33,158 nucleotides of DNA from Hoeflea sp. Lineage in GTDB: Bacteria; Pseudomonadota; Alphaproteobacteria; Rhizobiales; Rhizobiaceae. Below are positions 1-9,618 of the stretch, in pieces. The translations under genes and the position numbers were made by a program. The notes under the pieces are model-generated. The model saw nothing but the letters and a program-made list of their open reading frames with translations. It had not been told where the DNA came from and made no database searches. The first letter of the stretch is position 1. Every line of letters starts with the position of its first letter. The stretch is from the NCBI GenBank assembly GCA_002707605.1, contig PANK01000001.1, positions 1,577,416-1,610,573 of the forward strand. Reading direction: 5' to 3'.

Positions 1-186
1 CTGAAGCGAATCAAGGGCCATCTGGTGCACCGCCCGCTCGATCGCGTTTCGCCGCTCGCCATTCCGGTGATGCTGGAAATCGGACGCGAGCCGGTGCCCG
101 GCGAGGCCCAGGACACAATCCTTGCCGAAGCGGCCGATGAACTGCTCGCGATGGCCACCATGGGACTGGACGGAATTCGGGAATGA
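1..186 (+). CDS. Ligase-associated DEXH-box helicase (Lhr-like), C-terminal fragment; gene starts before the window
   Basis: Frame 1 reads LKRIKGHLVHRPLDRVSPLAIPVMLEIGREPVPGEAQDTILAEAADELLAM...IRE* with stop at 184-186; directly followed by a pdeM-like gene, the usual neighbour. Confidence 0.75.
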   Translation: MKRIKGHLVHRPLDRVSPLAIPVMLEIGREPVPGEAQDTILAEAADELLAMATMGLDGIRE

Positions 187-899
187 ACCAAGCCGCGCGG
201 CAGACTACCGGGGGCGACATGCGCGAAGCAGAGATCTCGCTCAATGGCACGGCGGCCGTCTGTGCCTGCGAGGGCGTGCTCTATCTGCCGGATTCGCAAT
301 TGCTTGCCGTCTCCGACCTGCATCTGGAAAAAGGAGCCGCTTTTGCGCGCCGCGGCATGCTGCTTCCGCCCTACGACACGGCGGCGACACTCGCCCGTCT
401 GCACGCGGCCATCGCGCGTTACAATCCGAAGACCATCCTGAGCCTCGGAGACAGTTTCCACGATCGCACGGGGTCGGCCCATATGCCGCCCGCCTATCGC
501 GACGCGCTGAACGCCATCCAGCAGGGGCGCGACTGGATCTGGATCGAGGGCAACCACGACCCGGAAGCCCCCGTCGGCGTATCCGGTGACTGGTACTCGG
601 AATTTTATACCGAGACGCTGGTCTTTCGGCATGAGCCGTCGCGCAACCCGACGCCGGGAGAAGTTGCCGGTCATTATCACCCGGTTGCCCGCGTCGTGCG
701 GCGTGGCAAGGGTGTGCGTCGGGCCTGTTTTGCGACTGACGGGGATCGCCTGCTGATGCCGGCGTTTGGCTCGACGACCGGCGGACTTCTGCTGGATCAT
801 CCGGCCATCAAGCCTTTGTTCGACACCGCACGCCTTGCCGCCCATCTGATTGGCTCCGAGCGCATCTACTCCATCGCCTATTCACGGCTTCAGGCCTAA
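183..899 (+). CDS. pdeM: Ligase-associated DNA damage response endonuclease PdeM-like (metallophosphoesterase)
   Basis: Metallophosphoesterase motifs (SDLHLEKG, GDSFHD, GNHD, GHYHP). ATG at 183 overlaps the upstream stop; an alternative start is at 219 (MREAEISLNG). Confidence 0.85.
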   Translation: MNQAARQTTGGDMREAEISLNGTAAVCACEGVLYLPDSQLLAVSDLHLEKGAAFARRGMLLPPYDTAATLARLHAAIARYNPKTILSLGDSFHDRTGSAHMPPAYRDALNAIQQGRDWIWIEGNHDPEAPVGVSGDWYSEFYTETLVFRHEPSRNPTPGEVAGHYHPVARVVRRGKGVRRACFATDGDRLLMPAFGSTTGGLLLDHPAIKPLFDTARLAAHLIGSERIYSIAYSRLQA

Positions 900-917
900 G
901 CCTGCGGGATCCTGACC

Positions 918-1748
918 CTAGTCCTTGCGGAAAATGACGCTCGAAAGCCAACCGGTAAAGAGCGCAAAGCCCACGGCGAGAAGGCCGTAGATCAGCGAAT
1001 GCTGGTGCGCGAGATTGTAGGTGAACTGTTCGAGACCTGTCTTGACGACGCGCAGGCGGATCCTCGTCTGGGTCACGTACTGGCCGTTGCGGTAAAGTTC
1101 GGCACGGACCGTGTGCTCACCGACGGGGATGTTGGCCGGCAGTCGGACGGCCGCTTTGAACAGGTTCTTGGACACGAATTTAACACCTGACGGGTCGCGC
1201 TGATACAACCCGGCCTGCTGCATGATCCTCAGCATCGCCTGACGGAAATCGCCGACCTGACTGGCATCGCCCAATCCACCGGTCGGGATCAGCCTGATAT
1301 TCTTGATGCCGACATCATTGGCCGAGAGCACGATCTGCTTGGCGATCGAATCGAGCGGCCGGGTCGAGGAGATCGAATAGGAGGCCGGAACCGGTTCGAA
1401 GCGGACCGAGTGACGATTGACCCAGATACCGGCCACACGCTCCTTCCGGCGGACCGTCGCCGGACGCAGCGGCCCCTCCAGCGCGACGATGATGTCGTAG
1501 GCGCCGATTGCGAGCAGGAAATCATCCTGCTCGGCGATCGTGCCGAAGACGAAAATGTCCGCACCGGAGAAATTCGGCGAGATGGCAATCTCGTTGGTCG
1601 AGATCCCGATGTCGAGTTGTTCGGGAAAGGACCAGACTGTCCCCTCCTCTGAATCGTCCGATTGCGCCAGGGCATGCGCGGTCAGTCCCAGCCCCAGCAT
1701 CGGCGCCAGAAGGCAGATCGTCAGCAATGCCGAAATGCGCCCGGTCAT
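918..1748 (-). CDS. TIGR02186-like membrane-anchored conserved protein
   Basis: 276 aa with N-terminal signal-like segment and C-terminal TM helix; partner of TauE/SafE gene with 4-bp overlap (1745-1748). Confidence 0.7.
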   Translation of the reverse strand: MTGRISALLTICLLAPMLGLGLTAHALAQSDDSEEGTVWSFPEQLDIGISTNEIAISPNFSGADIFVFGTIAEQDDFLLAIGAYDIIVALEGPLRPATVRRKERVAGIWVNRHSVRFEPVPASYSISSTRPLDSIAKQIVLSANDVGIKNIRLIPTGGLGDASQVGDFRQAMLRIMQQAGLYQRDPSGVKFVSKNLFKAAVRLPANIPVGEHTVRAELYRNGQYVTQTRIRLRVVKTGLEQFTYNLAHQHSLIYGLLAVGFALFTGWLSSVIFRKD

Positions 1749-2668
1749 CCGAAGCTCCCGGTGACGATGGAGTAGATCTCGTCGGGCGGCAGAACAAGGT
1801 TGAGCCCGAGACGGATACCGACGGCGAGAACAAGGAGCGCCAGCCCCGCGCGCAGCTGTTCGCCACGCATGCGCTGGCCGACGCGAACGCCATATTGCGC
1901 CCCAATGACACCCGCAATCATCAACAGACCGGCGAGCACGATATCGACTGCGTAGTTGGTCGTCGCCTGGACGATGGTGGTGAAGGCGGTCACGAAAATG
2001 ATCTGGAATAGCGAAGTTCCGATGACGACGTTGGTCGGCACGCGCAGCAGATAGATCATGGCGGGAACCATGATGAAGCCGCCGCCGACGCCCATGACAG
2101 AGGTCAGAACGCCGATTGCGAAACCGAGCACGAGCACGGGGATCACGCTCAGATAGAGTTTCGAACGCTTGAAACGCATCTTCAGCGGCAGACGGTGAAT
2201 CCAGTTGTGCTGGCCCGGCCGGCGCGCGCTCACGGGTTCGTTTCGCGCTGCGCGACGGATCGAATTGACGCTCTCGAGCAGCATCAGTCCGCCAATGGTG
2301 CCGAGGAAGACGACGTAGAGCAGCGAAATGATCAGGTCGAGCTGGCCCATGCGCCTGAGCATGAGGAAGAGTTGCACACCGGCCGTTGCACCCAACAAGC
2401 CGCCGATCAGGAGCATGCAGCCGAGCTTGATATCCACGGTGCCGCGCCTGAAATGGGCGAGCGCACCGGAGATCGACGAGGCCACGACCTGGTTTGCGCC
2501 GGTCGCAACGGCCACCGCGGGCGGAATATTGTAGAAGATGAGAAGCGGCGTGATGAGAAAGCCGCCACCGACACCGAACATCCCCGACAGGAACCCCACG
2601 GCCGCACCCATCCCCAGAATGACGAAGATGTTGACCGACAGTTCGGCGATCGGAAGATAAATGGTCAC
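1745..2668 (-). CDS. Sulfite exporter TauE/SafE family membrane protein
   Basis: 307 aa polytopic; duplicated motif GGGFLITPLLIFYNIPPAVAVATGANQVV / GGGFIMVPAMIYLLRVPTNVVIGTSLFQ. Confidence 0.9.
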   Translation of the reverse strand: MTIYLPIAELSVNIFVILGMGAAVGFLSGMFGVGGGFLITPLLIFYNIPPAVAVATGANQVVASSISGALAHFRRGTVDIKLGCMLLIGGLLGATAGVQLFLMLRRMGQLDLIISLLYVVFLGTIGGLMLLESVNSIRRAARNEPVSARRPGQHNWIHRLPLKMRFKRSKLYLSVIPVLVLGFAIGVLTSVMGVGGGFIMVPAMIYLLRVPTNVVIGTSLFQIIFVTAFTTIVQATTNYAVDIVLAGLLMIAGVIGAQYGVRVGQRMRGEQLRAGLALLVLAVGIRLGLNLVLPPDEIYSIVTGSFG

Positions 2669-2831
2669 ATCGGGCTCACGAAAAAAAGCGGCAACCCGGT
2701 GCCGTACCCGCGGGTCGGAACGATGGGCCGCTACAAGCGGTTCTGCGCATTTTAGCGGCCCAAGTCAAATCAAAGCGCGCCCCTAAAAACAAGGGGCGAA
2801 ACGTACCTCGCCGGAAAAGTTTCCATCCGGC

Positions 2832-5800
2832 CTAGTTGTTGCGCTCGAGAAGCTTGCGGACCAGCTGGTCGGTGATCTCGCCATTGGGCTCCATGCCCTC
2901 GGCCTTCTGGAATTGTTTGATGGCGGCAACGGTCTTGTTGCCCATGATGCCGTCCGGCTGGCCGGCATCGTAGCCGTTGTTGTTGAGGATCGCCTGGATG
3001 TTGCGGATTGCCTTGGACATGTCGACCGATGCCGTCGCCGTCTCGGCACCACCCCAGGACGCCGGCACGTCGACCGCATTCGCGGCCTCGTTGAGCGGCG
3101 CAACCTTCCAGGAAGCGACCAGTTCGCGGGCCCGCTCGGTCTGCTCCGGACGCAGCGCATTGAAGACTTCGTCACGCTTCGAAGCCGCGTCCTTGTCGCC
3201 TTCGTTCGCGGCAATCGCAAACCACTTGTAGGACTGTTCGAGGTTGCGCGTCACGCCATCGCCACGGGCGTAAAGAATGGCGAGGTTGACCTGGCTGTCA
3301 CGAACACCGAGCTCTGCGGCCTTCTCAAACCATTTTGCGGCGGAATCGAAATCCGGTGCGGCTCCAGCCGTCGCATAGAGAACGGCAAGATTGTGCATGG
3401 CGCTGGCGTTGCCCTGCTCCGCTGCAAGCTGGTACCATTTCTTGGCGGCATCGAGATCGCGCGGCACGCCGCTGCCTTTCTCGTAGAAGTTCGCCAGCCG
3501 GTATTGCGAGGGCGCATGGCCCAGATCGGCGGCGCGCTGGTACCAGGTTACGGCCTTGGCAAGATCAACCGCCGTGCCGCGACCTTCGGTGAAGCGGGCG
3601 CCGATCTCGTAGAAGGCAACCGGATTGATTTCCTCGGCGGCCTTGCGGAGTTCCGGTGATACCATGCCCTGGGGCAGCGCATCGAGATCGGCCTTGAGTT
3701 CGGCTTCAATCTCCCGCACCGGATCCGCAATATCGGCAACATCCTGGCCCGCAGTCTCGCCGATCGAGGCGATTTCCGTCTCATCGGTTGTCGTCTCATC
3801 AGCGACGGCAAGGGCCGGTTCACTGTTCATGTCGGCCATGACCGGCGCATCGGCAGGGAGGTCGCTATCGCGGTCGTCGACCACGCGAACCTGAGGCAGT
3901 TCGGCAGCCGCTGTCTGGTTCTCGTCCGCGGCAAGTGTTTGCGGCGCCTGGTTTTCGGCGACGTCATCCGTGGCCGGCTCGGCTTCAACGACTGCCGGGG
4001 CTTCGGCAACAGCCGGCGCCTGGCTCTGGTTGCCGCCACCCAGAAGATCGGTGATCAGCGGCACACTCATGACAACGAGAAGCACCGCACCGACAGCCAT
4101 CAGGATCGGGCGTCGCTTGGAGGAACCGCCGGTGGTCCCCGACTTGCCGGACTTGGCTTTGGAAAGCGTTTCGGCTTCGGCTGCAGCGGCCATCGCGGCG
4201 CGGCGGGCGGAGGCGAGGAACTGCGACTTGTCGCCTTCCATTTCACCGCCATCCTTGCCGCGCGCCTGAGTCTCGCGCACCTTCTGGAGAATGCGGTTGA
4301 TGTCGGGCGCGCCGGAACCGGGTTCGAGCGGCATGTTCGCCGTCTCTTCATCGAGTTCAAGCGACGGCTCGAGCGGCGGAATCTGGTCTTCGGTAAAGCG
4401 CGGCTCGGCGGCTGTTTCCTCACTGCCCGCCTTGCGCGAGCGGATGCGTGAGGTCAGGCCGGCAAAGAAGGACTTGCCACCTTCGGCTTCATTGGCGTCC
4501 GCGTCGCCGGCTTTGTCTCCCGAGGCGTATGCTGCGGCCATGGCCGCAGCTTCGGCCGGAGACCGGTCGGTTTCGACCCGGTGACGGTCATCGCCATCGA
4601 CGTGACGCTCGATCGAGGTTTCCCACTCGGGCTCCTCCGCCGTCAGATCGTCGAGAATGTTGGTGTCGGCGCGCGGCATTGCGGGCGCTGCCTTCGCCGT
4701 AGCGGCTTCAACCGGCGCGTCGGGGACCGAGGCTGCGGCGAGCGCGGCCATGGCATCCGACCGAGCACGATCGGCCTGAGCCGGAGTTGCCGACCGGTCG
4801 GAGGTTTGAAGGGCTTCCAGCCGCTCGGCGATTTTCAGAAGCGTTTCCTGCACGCCCTGGAAAGCGCGAAGATTACGCTCCTCGCTCTGGCGGCTCAAAT
4901 TTTCGAGCGCCTTCAGGTCGTCAGCGAGCGCGGTGATGATTTCCATGTTGCCGGCGGCCTGACCACCGGAAAGATCGGCGCGGCCCGAATAGGCGGCAAT
5001 CGCGGCTTCGGCTGCCTGGCGGGCGGCCTCGATCACATACTCGTCGTTGGTGGAGAGCTGCTCCTCGATCTCGCCGAGACGACTATCGATCCGCTCCATG
5101 TTTTCGGCGCCCGGTACGGACGCGATCTGGCGGGACAGACTGGCGATCTGTTCCTCGAGATTGCGCAGCGCCTCGTCGCCGTCGAAGCCGCTGGTGGCGG
5201 CGCCGGCCCGGTCGAGCTTGGCGGAGATGTCGCTCAGGCGTGCCTCGAGATCATCGAAGCCCGGAAAGTGCATCTCCGTGACCGGAGCCGGTGCGGGCGG
5301 CGTATCGAGGCGCGCTGCGATCTCCGACAGACGGGCATCAAGCGTTTCGAAACCCGGAAGCGGATCGATGGGGCGAGACGCTTTCTCCTCGACACGGCCG
5401 ATCAATGCTTCGAGGCGACCGATCACAGCATCGGGCACTTCGGCCTGCTGGGGGACTGCCTGCTGCTGTTGCAGTGCATCGATGCGGGCGACGAGATCAT
5501 CGAGGCGATAGGCGAGTTGCTCACCGACATCGTTCTCCGCGGAGCCGCCGACCCGGTCCAGCTTTCCGGACAGGGCCGCGATGTTTTCCGACAGTGCCGG
5601 GAAGATCGAATGGTCGGCATGCGACGATCCACCTTCGAGCATGGACTGCAGATGGGCCAGCCGCTGGTCGAGACGACCGACGGCGTCCTCGTCAGCCAGC
5701 CGGTCCAGACGACTTGCGACCTGATCGAGTCGACCACCCATTTCGGATGCCAGATTGTTGACCTCGAAATCCCCGAGCTTCTGGGCAATCGCATTGATGC

Positions 5801-6734
5801 GTTCTTCGAGAACCGAGAAGCTCTCGGGATCGAACGCGTAGGCCTGCTGCTGTTCCTGAAGATGATTGACGGATGCCGTGATGCCATCGAGCCGCTCACC
5901 GATCGCACTGAAATAGTGGCGCATCTGGTCGGCGGGAATTTCCGAACGGCTGGCAAGTTCTTCGATGGCGCGGGAAATCTCCACGATGCGGTTTTCCAGT
6001 TCGCCGGGAACCGCCGATGCGGGAATGGACGAAAGCGCCTCACGCACATCGTCGATCCGGTAGGCGAGCTTGACGAGATCGTCGCGCACACCGCCCATGT
6101 CGATAGCGGACACCTGATCCTCGACCGACTGCCAGCGGCTTTCGAGAGACCGCACGCTCTCTTCGCGTGCCAGGCCTTCGATCATCGAGCGCATGGAATC
6201 GAGTTCGAGGCGAAGACTGTCGACCTGGCCGCTGTCGCCCAACCGCTCAATGCGGGCGGAGAGGCCGGCGATTTCGCTGTTGAGATCGTCAGGCAGGCCG
6301 AGGTCGCGTGAACTGGATGTCAGGTCGCGCACTTCGTGGCGGATGGCGCCGAGTTCGCGGGCGAGACTGTCCTGAATTTCGCTCTTGAGGTCGCGGCGCA
6401 TCTCGGCGATTGCATCGGCGAGGTGGCGGAGCCCGTCATTGTGGGGTGCATGCTGGGATGAAGGCTGAGGCGCGCGCTGCGGAGCCGGCTGGCTCTGACG
6501 CGGCGCGGACGTGGTCATCGGACGCGCGGAAAGCTGGTCCTGGCGGGCCCTGATTTCTGCGAGCGGATCGCTGCGACCTGCGCCCGGTGCCGGGCGCCGA
6601 GCTGCGGGCTGCTGGTTGCCGCGCCCGAGCAGGCCCTCAATGCGCGCCTCGAGCCCCTCAATGGTTCGATTGAGGGTGTCGAGCGTTGCGTCCCGCCCAC
6701 CTGTCTCGTTGCTGTTCTTGCGCGATCCGTACAT
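2832..6734 (-). CDS. podJ: PodJ-like polar organising protein (coiled coil, TM, Sel1 repeats, peptidoglycan-binding domain)
   Basis: Long N-terminal coiled coil, TM (RRPILMAVGAVLLVVMSVPLI), Sel1-like repeats (YEIGARFTEGRGTAVDLAKAVTWYQRAADLGHAPSQYRLANFYEKG...), C-terminal PG_binding_1-like domain (IRNIQAILNNNGYDAGQPDGIMGNKTVAAIKQFQ). Start MYGSRKNSNETGGR at 6734 preferred over the ORF-track start at 6839. Confidence 0.75.
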   Translation of the reverse strand: MYGSRKNSNETGGRDATLDTLNRTIEGLEARIEGLLGRGNQQPAARRPAPGAGRSDPLAEIRARQDQLSARPMTTSAPRQSQPAPQRAPQPSSQHAPHNDGLRHLADAIAEMRRDLKSEIQDSLARELGAIRHEVRDLTSSSRDLGLPDDLNSEIAGLSARIERLGDSGQVDSLRLELDSMRSMIEGLAREESVRSLESRWQSVEDQVSAIDMGGVRDDLVKLAYRIDDVREALSSIPASAVPGELENRIVEISRAIEELASRSEIPADQMRHYFSAIGERLDGITASVNHLQEQQQAYAFDPESFSVLEERINAIAQKLGDFEVNNLASEMGGRLDQVASRLDRLADEDAVGRLDQRLAHLQSMLEGGSSHADHSIFPALSENIAALSGKLDRVGGSAENDVGEQLAYRLDDLVARIDALQQQQAVPQQAEVPDAVIGRLEALIGRVEEKASRPIDPLPGFETLDARLSEIAARLDTPPAPAPVTEMHFPGFDDLEARLSDISAKLDRAGAATSGFDGDEALRNLEEQIASLSRQIASVPGAENMERIDSRLGEIEEQLSTNDEYVIEAARQAAEAAIAAYSGRADLSGGQAAGNMEIITALADDLKALENLSRQSEERNLRAFQGVQETLLKIAERLEALQTSDRSATPAQADRARSDAMAALAAASVPDAPVEAATAKAAPAMPRADTNILDDLTAEEPEWETSIERHVDGDDRHRVETDRSPAEAAAMAAAYASGDKAGDADANEAEGGKSFFAGLTSRIRSRKAGSEETAAEPRFTEDQIPPLEPSLELDEETANMPLEPGSGAPDINRILQKVRETQARGKDGGEMEGDKSQFLASARRAAMAAAAEAETLSKAKSGKSGTTGGSSKRRPILMAVGAVLLVVMSVPLITDLLGGGNQSQAPAVAEAPAVVEAEPATDDVAENQAPQTLAADENQTAAAELPQVRVVDDRDSDLPADAPVMADMNSEPALAVADETTTDETEIASIGETAGQDVADIADPVREIEAELKADLDALPQGMVSPELRKAAEEINPVAFYEIGARFTEGRGTAVDLAKAVTWYQRAADLGHAPSQYRLANFYEKGSGVPRDLDAAKKWYQLAAEQGNASAMHNLAVLYATAGAAPDFDSAAKWFEKAAELGVRDSQVNLAILYARGDGVTRNLEQSYKWFAIAANEGDKDAASKRDEVFNALRPEQTERARELVASWKVAPLNEAANAVDVPASWGGAETATASVDMSKAIRNIQAILNNNGYDAGQPDGIMGNKTVAAIKQFQKAEGMEPNGEITDQLVRKLLERNN

Positions 6735-6912
6735 ATTCTGTGTCCGCTCCACCCTTGTGGCGGATCCCCGCCACGGGCACTCCGGTTGCTCGTACGATAG
6801 CTCCAGCCCCCGCTGAAACGTATCGCAGTTGGTGCACATCGGTTTCCGGGAAATGACGCTATACTTGATGATCCGGTATTACCGTTCCTGGCGGCACAAT
6901 CGGTTAAACGTG

Positions 6913-6928
6913 GTAAACAACCCGTTAA
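6913..6928 (-). promoter_or_regulatory. Candidate CtrA box upstream of podJ-like gene
   Basis: Minus strand reads TTAA-CGGGTTG-TTTAC, 8/9 match to TTAA-N7-TTAAC; about 180 bp upstream of the proposed podJ start. Confidence 0.35.
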
Positions 6929-7053
6929 CCAAGGTTACTTTTTCGGTTTGCCTCTGGAATTATTCGGGACCAAAAGGTCGATTGAACTTCCTTCTTCCGG
7001 TAAACGTCCGTCGACGAATTCCGGATCGAACCAAGCGGCGCAGGCACCAACGG

Positions 7054-7452
7054 ATGAATGACACCAGCCACGAACATGACGATGCCACCTATCGCATCGG
7101 CGATCTGGCCCGCGAGTTCGATGTAACCTTGCGAACGCTCCGCTTCTACGAGGACAAGGGGCTGCTGCGCCCCACCCGCAACGGAGTGACCCGGATCTAC
7201 TCGAAAAGGGATCGCGCGCGGCTCAAGCTCATCCTGCTCGGCAAGCGGCTCGGCTTCTCGCTGACAGAGGTCAAGCGGATGATCGAGCTCTACGATCCGC
7301 ACGGCAAGAACGAGACGCAGCTGCGCGTGGCATTGGAAAAGGGCGAGGCGCAAATGCGCATTCTCGAAGAACAGCGCGCCCATATCGAAACCGCCATCGA
7401 CGAACTCCAGCGGACCATCGACGTGGTTCGCGAGATGCTCTCTGATTCCTGA
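7054..7452 (+). CDS. MerR family transcriptional regulator, LiuR-like
   Basis: YRIGDLAREFDVTLRTLRFYEDKGLLRPTRNGVTRIYSKRDRARLKLILLGKRLGFSLTEVKRMIELYD; start MNDTSHEHDD at 7054 rather than 6829. Confidence 0.85.
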   Translation: MNDTSHEHDDATYRIGDLAREFDVTLRTLRFYEDKGLLRPTRNGVTRIYSKRDRARLKLILLGKRLGFSLTEVKRMIELYDPHGKNETQLRVALEKGEAQMRILEEQRAHIETAIDELQRTIDVVREMLSDS

Positions 7453-7680
7453 TTACCCCTTAGCGTCAAAAACGGCGACCGACCGGACCGATGGCGTCCG
7501 GGCCTGTTCGCATGGCGTGAAACCGTGCGGCTTTTCCCTGTCTTTGCTTGGTTTTGCCGAGCGTCAGCGCATCATCTGCATCAGCCAAAGTCGATATTTT
7601 TCGACACCCATTGTTTGAAACAAGCCAATTTTTGCCGGATTTCGGGAGTGCACTCACGAAAATCGACTGCGGTGCGTCAT

Positions 7681-7706
7681 TTTTTACGTTTACGCAAACG
7701 TCAAAA
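7681..7706. promoter_or_regulatory. Interrupted palindrome, candidate LiuR/MerR-type operator of the fad operon
   Basis: TTTTTACGTTTACGCAAACGTCAAAA: perfect arms ACGTTT (7686-7691) / AAACGT (7696-7701), then one mismatch and T/A flanks. Confidence 0.55.
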
Positions 7707-7783
7707 AACAGTATGAACGCTTCCCGAGGAGCGCTTTCAGCGTAACGGTGCCACACAGGCCCTTATAAACTGGTGAGGAAAAC

Positions 7784-9577
7784 ATGCCCGTCTTCAAGGC
7801 CCCCGTCGACGATACCCTATTCATTCTCAACGACGTGCTCGGCATCGAGCGCTACTCCAACCTCGCAGGCTTTGCCGATGCGTCCCCCGATGTGGTCGAG
7901 GCGATCGTGCAGGAGGCAGCGAAGTTCAGCGAGGAAGTGCTCTTCCCGCTCAATCAGGTTGGCGACCAGCAAGGCTGCAAGCGCGCCGACGACGGTTCGG
8001 TGACGACGCCGGAAGGCTTCAAGGCAGCCTACAAGCAGTATTGCGAAAGCGGCTGGCTCGGACTTGCCGCCGATCCCGAATATGGCGGTCAGGGCCTGCC
8101 CTACACGCTGCACACCGCGATCGGCGAATATATGAGCTCGGCCAACATGGCGCTGATGATGTATCCGGGTCTCACCCAGGGTGCGATCGCAGCCATCCAG
8201 GTTCACGGCGACGACGCGCAGAAGTCGACATACCTGCCGAAGATGATCGAGGGTACCTGGACGGGTACCATGAACCTGACCGAGCCCCATTGCGGCACCG
8301 ATCTGGGCATGCTGCGCACCAAGGCCGTGCCGAACGGCGACGGCTCCTACAAGATTTCCGGCCAGAAGATCTTCATCTCCGCCGGCGAACACGACATGTC
8401 CGACAACATCATCCATCTGGTGCTCGCCCGCATTGAGGGCGCTACGGAAGGAACCAAGGGCATTTCGCTGTTCATCGTGCCGAAGTATATGGTCGGCGAG
8501 GACGGCACGCCCGGCGAGCGCAACGCGGTCTCCTGCGGCTCGCTCGAAGAGAAGATGGGCATTCACGGCAACTCGACCTGCGTCATGAACTATGACGAGG
8601 CCACCGGCTACCTGATCGGCGGCGAGAACGCCGGCCTGAAGGCCATGTTCGTGATGATGAACGAAGCCCGTCTTGGTGTTGGCCTGCAGGGCCAGTCGAT
8701 TGCCGAGATCGCCTATCAGAACGCCGCCGACTACGCCCGCGAGCGCATTCAGGGCCGCGCTCTGACTGGACCGAAGTATCCGGACAAGAAGGCCGATCCG
8801 CTGATCGTGCATCCCGATATCCGCCGCACGCTGATGACCATCAAGTCGTTCAACGAAGCCGGCCGCGCCTTCGTCATCTGGACGGCGCTGAAATCCGACA
8901 TCGCCCACCGCTCGGAAGTTGAAGCCGATGCGACCGCTGCCTCCGACATTCTTGGTCTGGTCACGCCGGTCGTCAAAGGCGTGCTCACCGACCGAGGCTT
9001 CGACCACGCCGTGATGGCCCAGCAGGTCTATGGCGGTCACGGCTATATCGAGGAGTGGGGCATGAGCCAGTATGTGCGCGACGCGCGCATCGCCATGATC
9101 TACGAGGGCGCCAACGGCATTCAGGCGCTCGATCTCGTGGGCCGCAAGCTCGGCATGAACAACGGTCGCGCCGTCATGGCCTTCTTCAAGGAAGTCGGCG
9201 ATTTCTGCGAGGAAAACCGCTCCGACGAAAAAATGGCGCCCTACACCAAAGCCATCAAGAAGGGTCTCAACGACATGCAGGCCGCTTCGATGTGGCTGAT
9301 GCAGAACGGCATGAAGGATCCCAACAATGCCGGTGCGGCCTCGACCGATTACATGCACCTCTTCGGTCTGGTCGTTCTGGGCTACATGTGGGGCATGATG
9401 GCCAAGGCCGCCCAGCAGAAGCTCGCAGACGGCACCGACAACGCTGCCTATTACGAGACCAAGCTCAAAACGGCGGACTTCTTCATGGCTCGGGTGATGC
9501 CTGAAACCGCGATGCGCAAAGCCCGCATCGAGACGGGTGCCGAGACGCTGATGGCACTCGACGCGGAGGCATTCTGA
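7784..9577 (+). CDS. Acyl-CoA dehydrogenase with extended C-terminal domain (FadE-like)
   Basis: 597 aa; ACAD motifs ([62 protein letters not shown]). Confidence 0.92.
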   Translation: MPVFKAPVDDTLFILNDVLGIERYSNLAGFADASPDVVEAIVQEAAKFSEEVLFPLNQVGDQQGCKRADDGSVTTPEGFKAAYKQYCESGWLGLAADPEYGGQGLPYTLHTAIGEYMSSANMALMMYPGLTQGAIAAIQVHGDDAQKSTYLPKMIEGTWTGTMNLTEPHCGTDLGMLRTKAVPNGDGSYKISGQKIFISAGEHDMSDNIIHLVLARIEGATEGTKGISLFIVPKYMVGEDGTPGERNAVSCGSLEEKMGIHGNSTCVMNYDEATGYLIGGENAGLKAMFVMMNEARLGVGLQGQSIAEIAYQNAADYARERIQGRALTGPKYPDKKADPLIVHPDIRRTLMTIKSFNEAGRAFVIWTALKSDIAHRSEVEADATAASDILGLVTPVVKGVLTDRGFDHAVMAQQVYGGHGYIEEWGMSQYVRDARIAMIYEGANGIQALDLVGRKLGMNNGRAVMAFFKEVGDFCEENRSDEKMAPYTKAIKKGLNDMQAASMWLMQNGMKDPNNAGAASTDYMHLFGLVVLGYMWGMMAKAAQQKLADGTDNAAYYETKLKTADFFMARVMPETAMRKARIETGAETLMALDAEAF

Positions 9578-9618
9578 TCCATCTTTAAGGCCAGCAAGGC
9601 AAGCCAAGGGAGGAAGGC

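Noticed and set aside
2778-2834. Hairpins CGCCCCT/AGGGGCG and GCCGGA/TCCGGC after podJ as terminators
   Set aside because: Stems are real but neither is followed by a convincing U-tract on the minus strand.
4581-6311. Plus-strand ORF (576 aa) opposite podJ-like gene
   Set aside because: Mirror of the repetitive coiled-coil coding sequence; no domain recognised.
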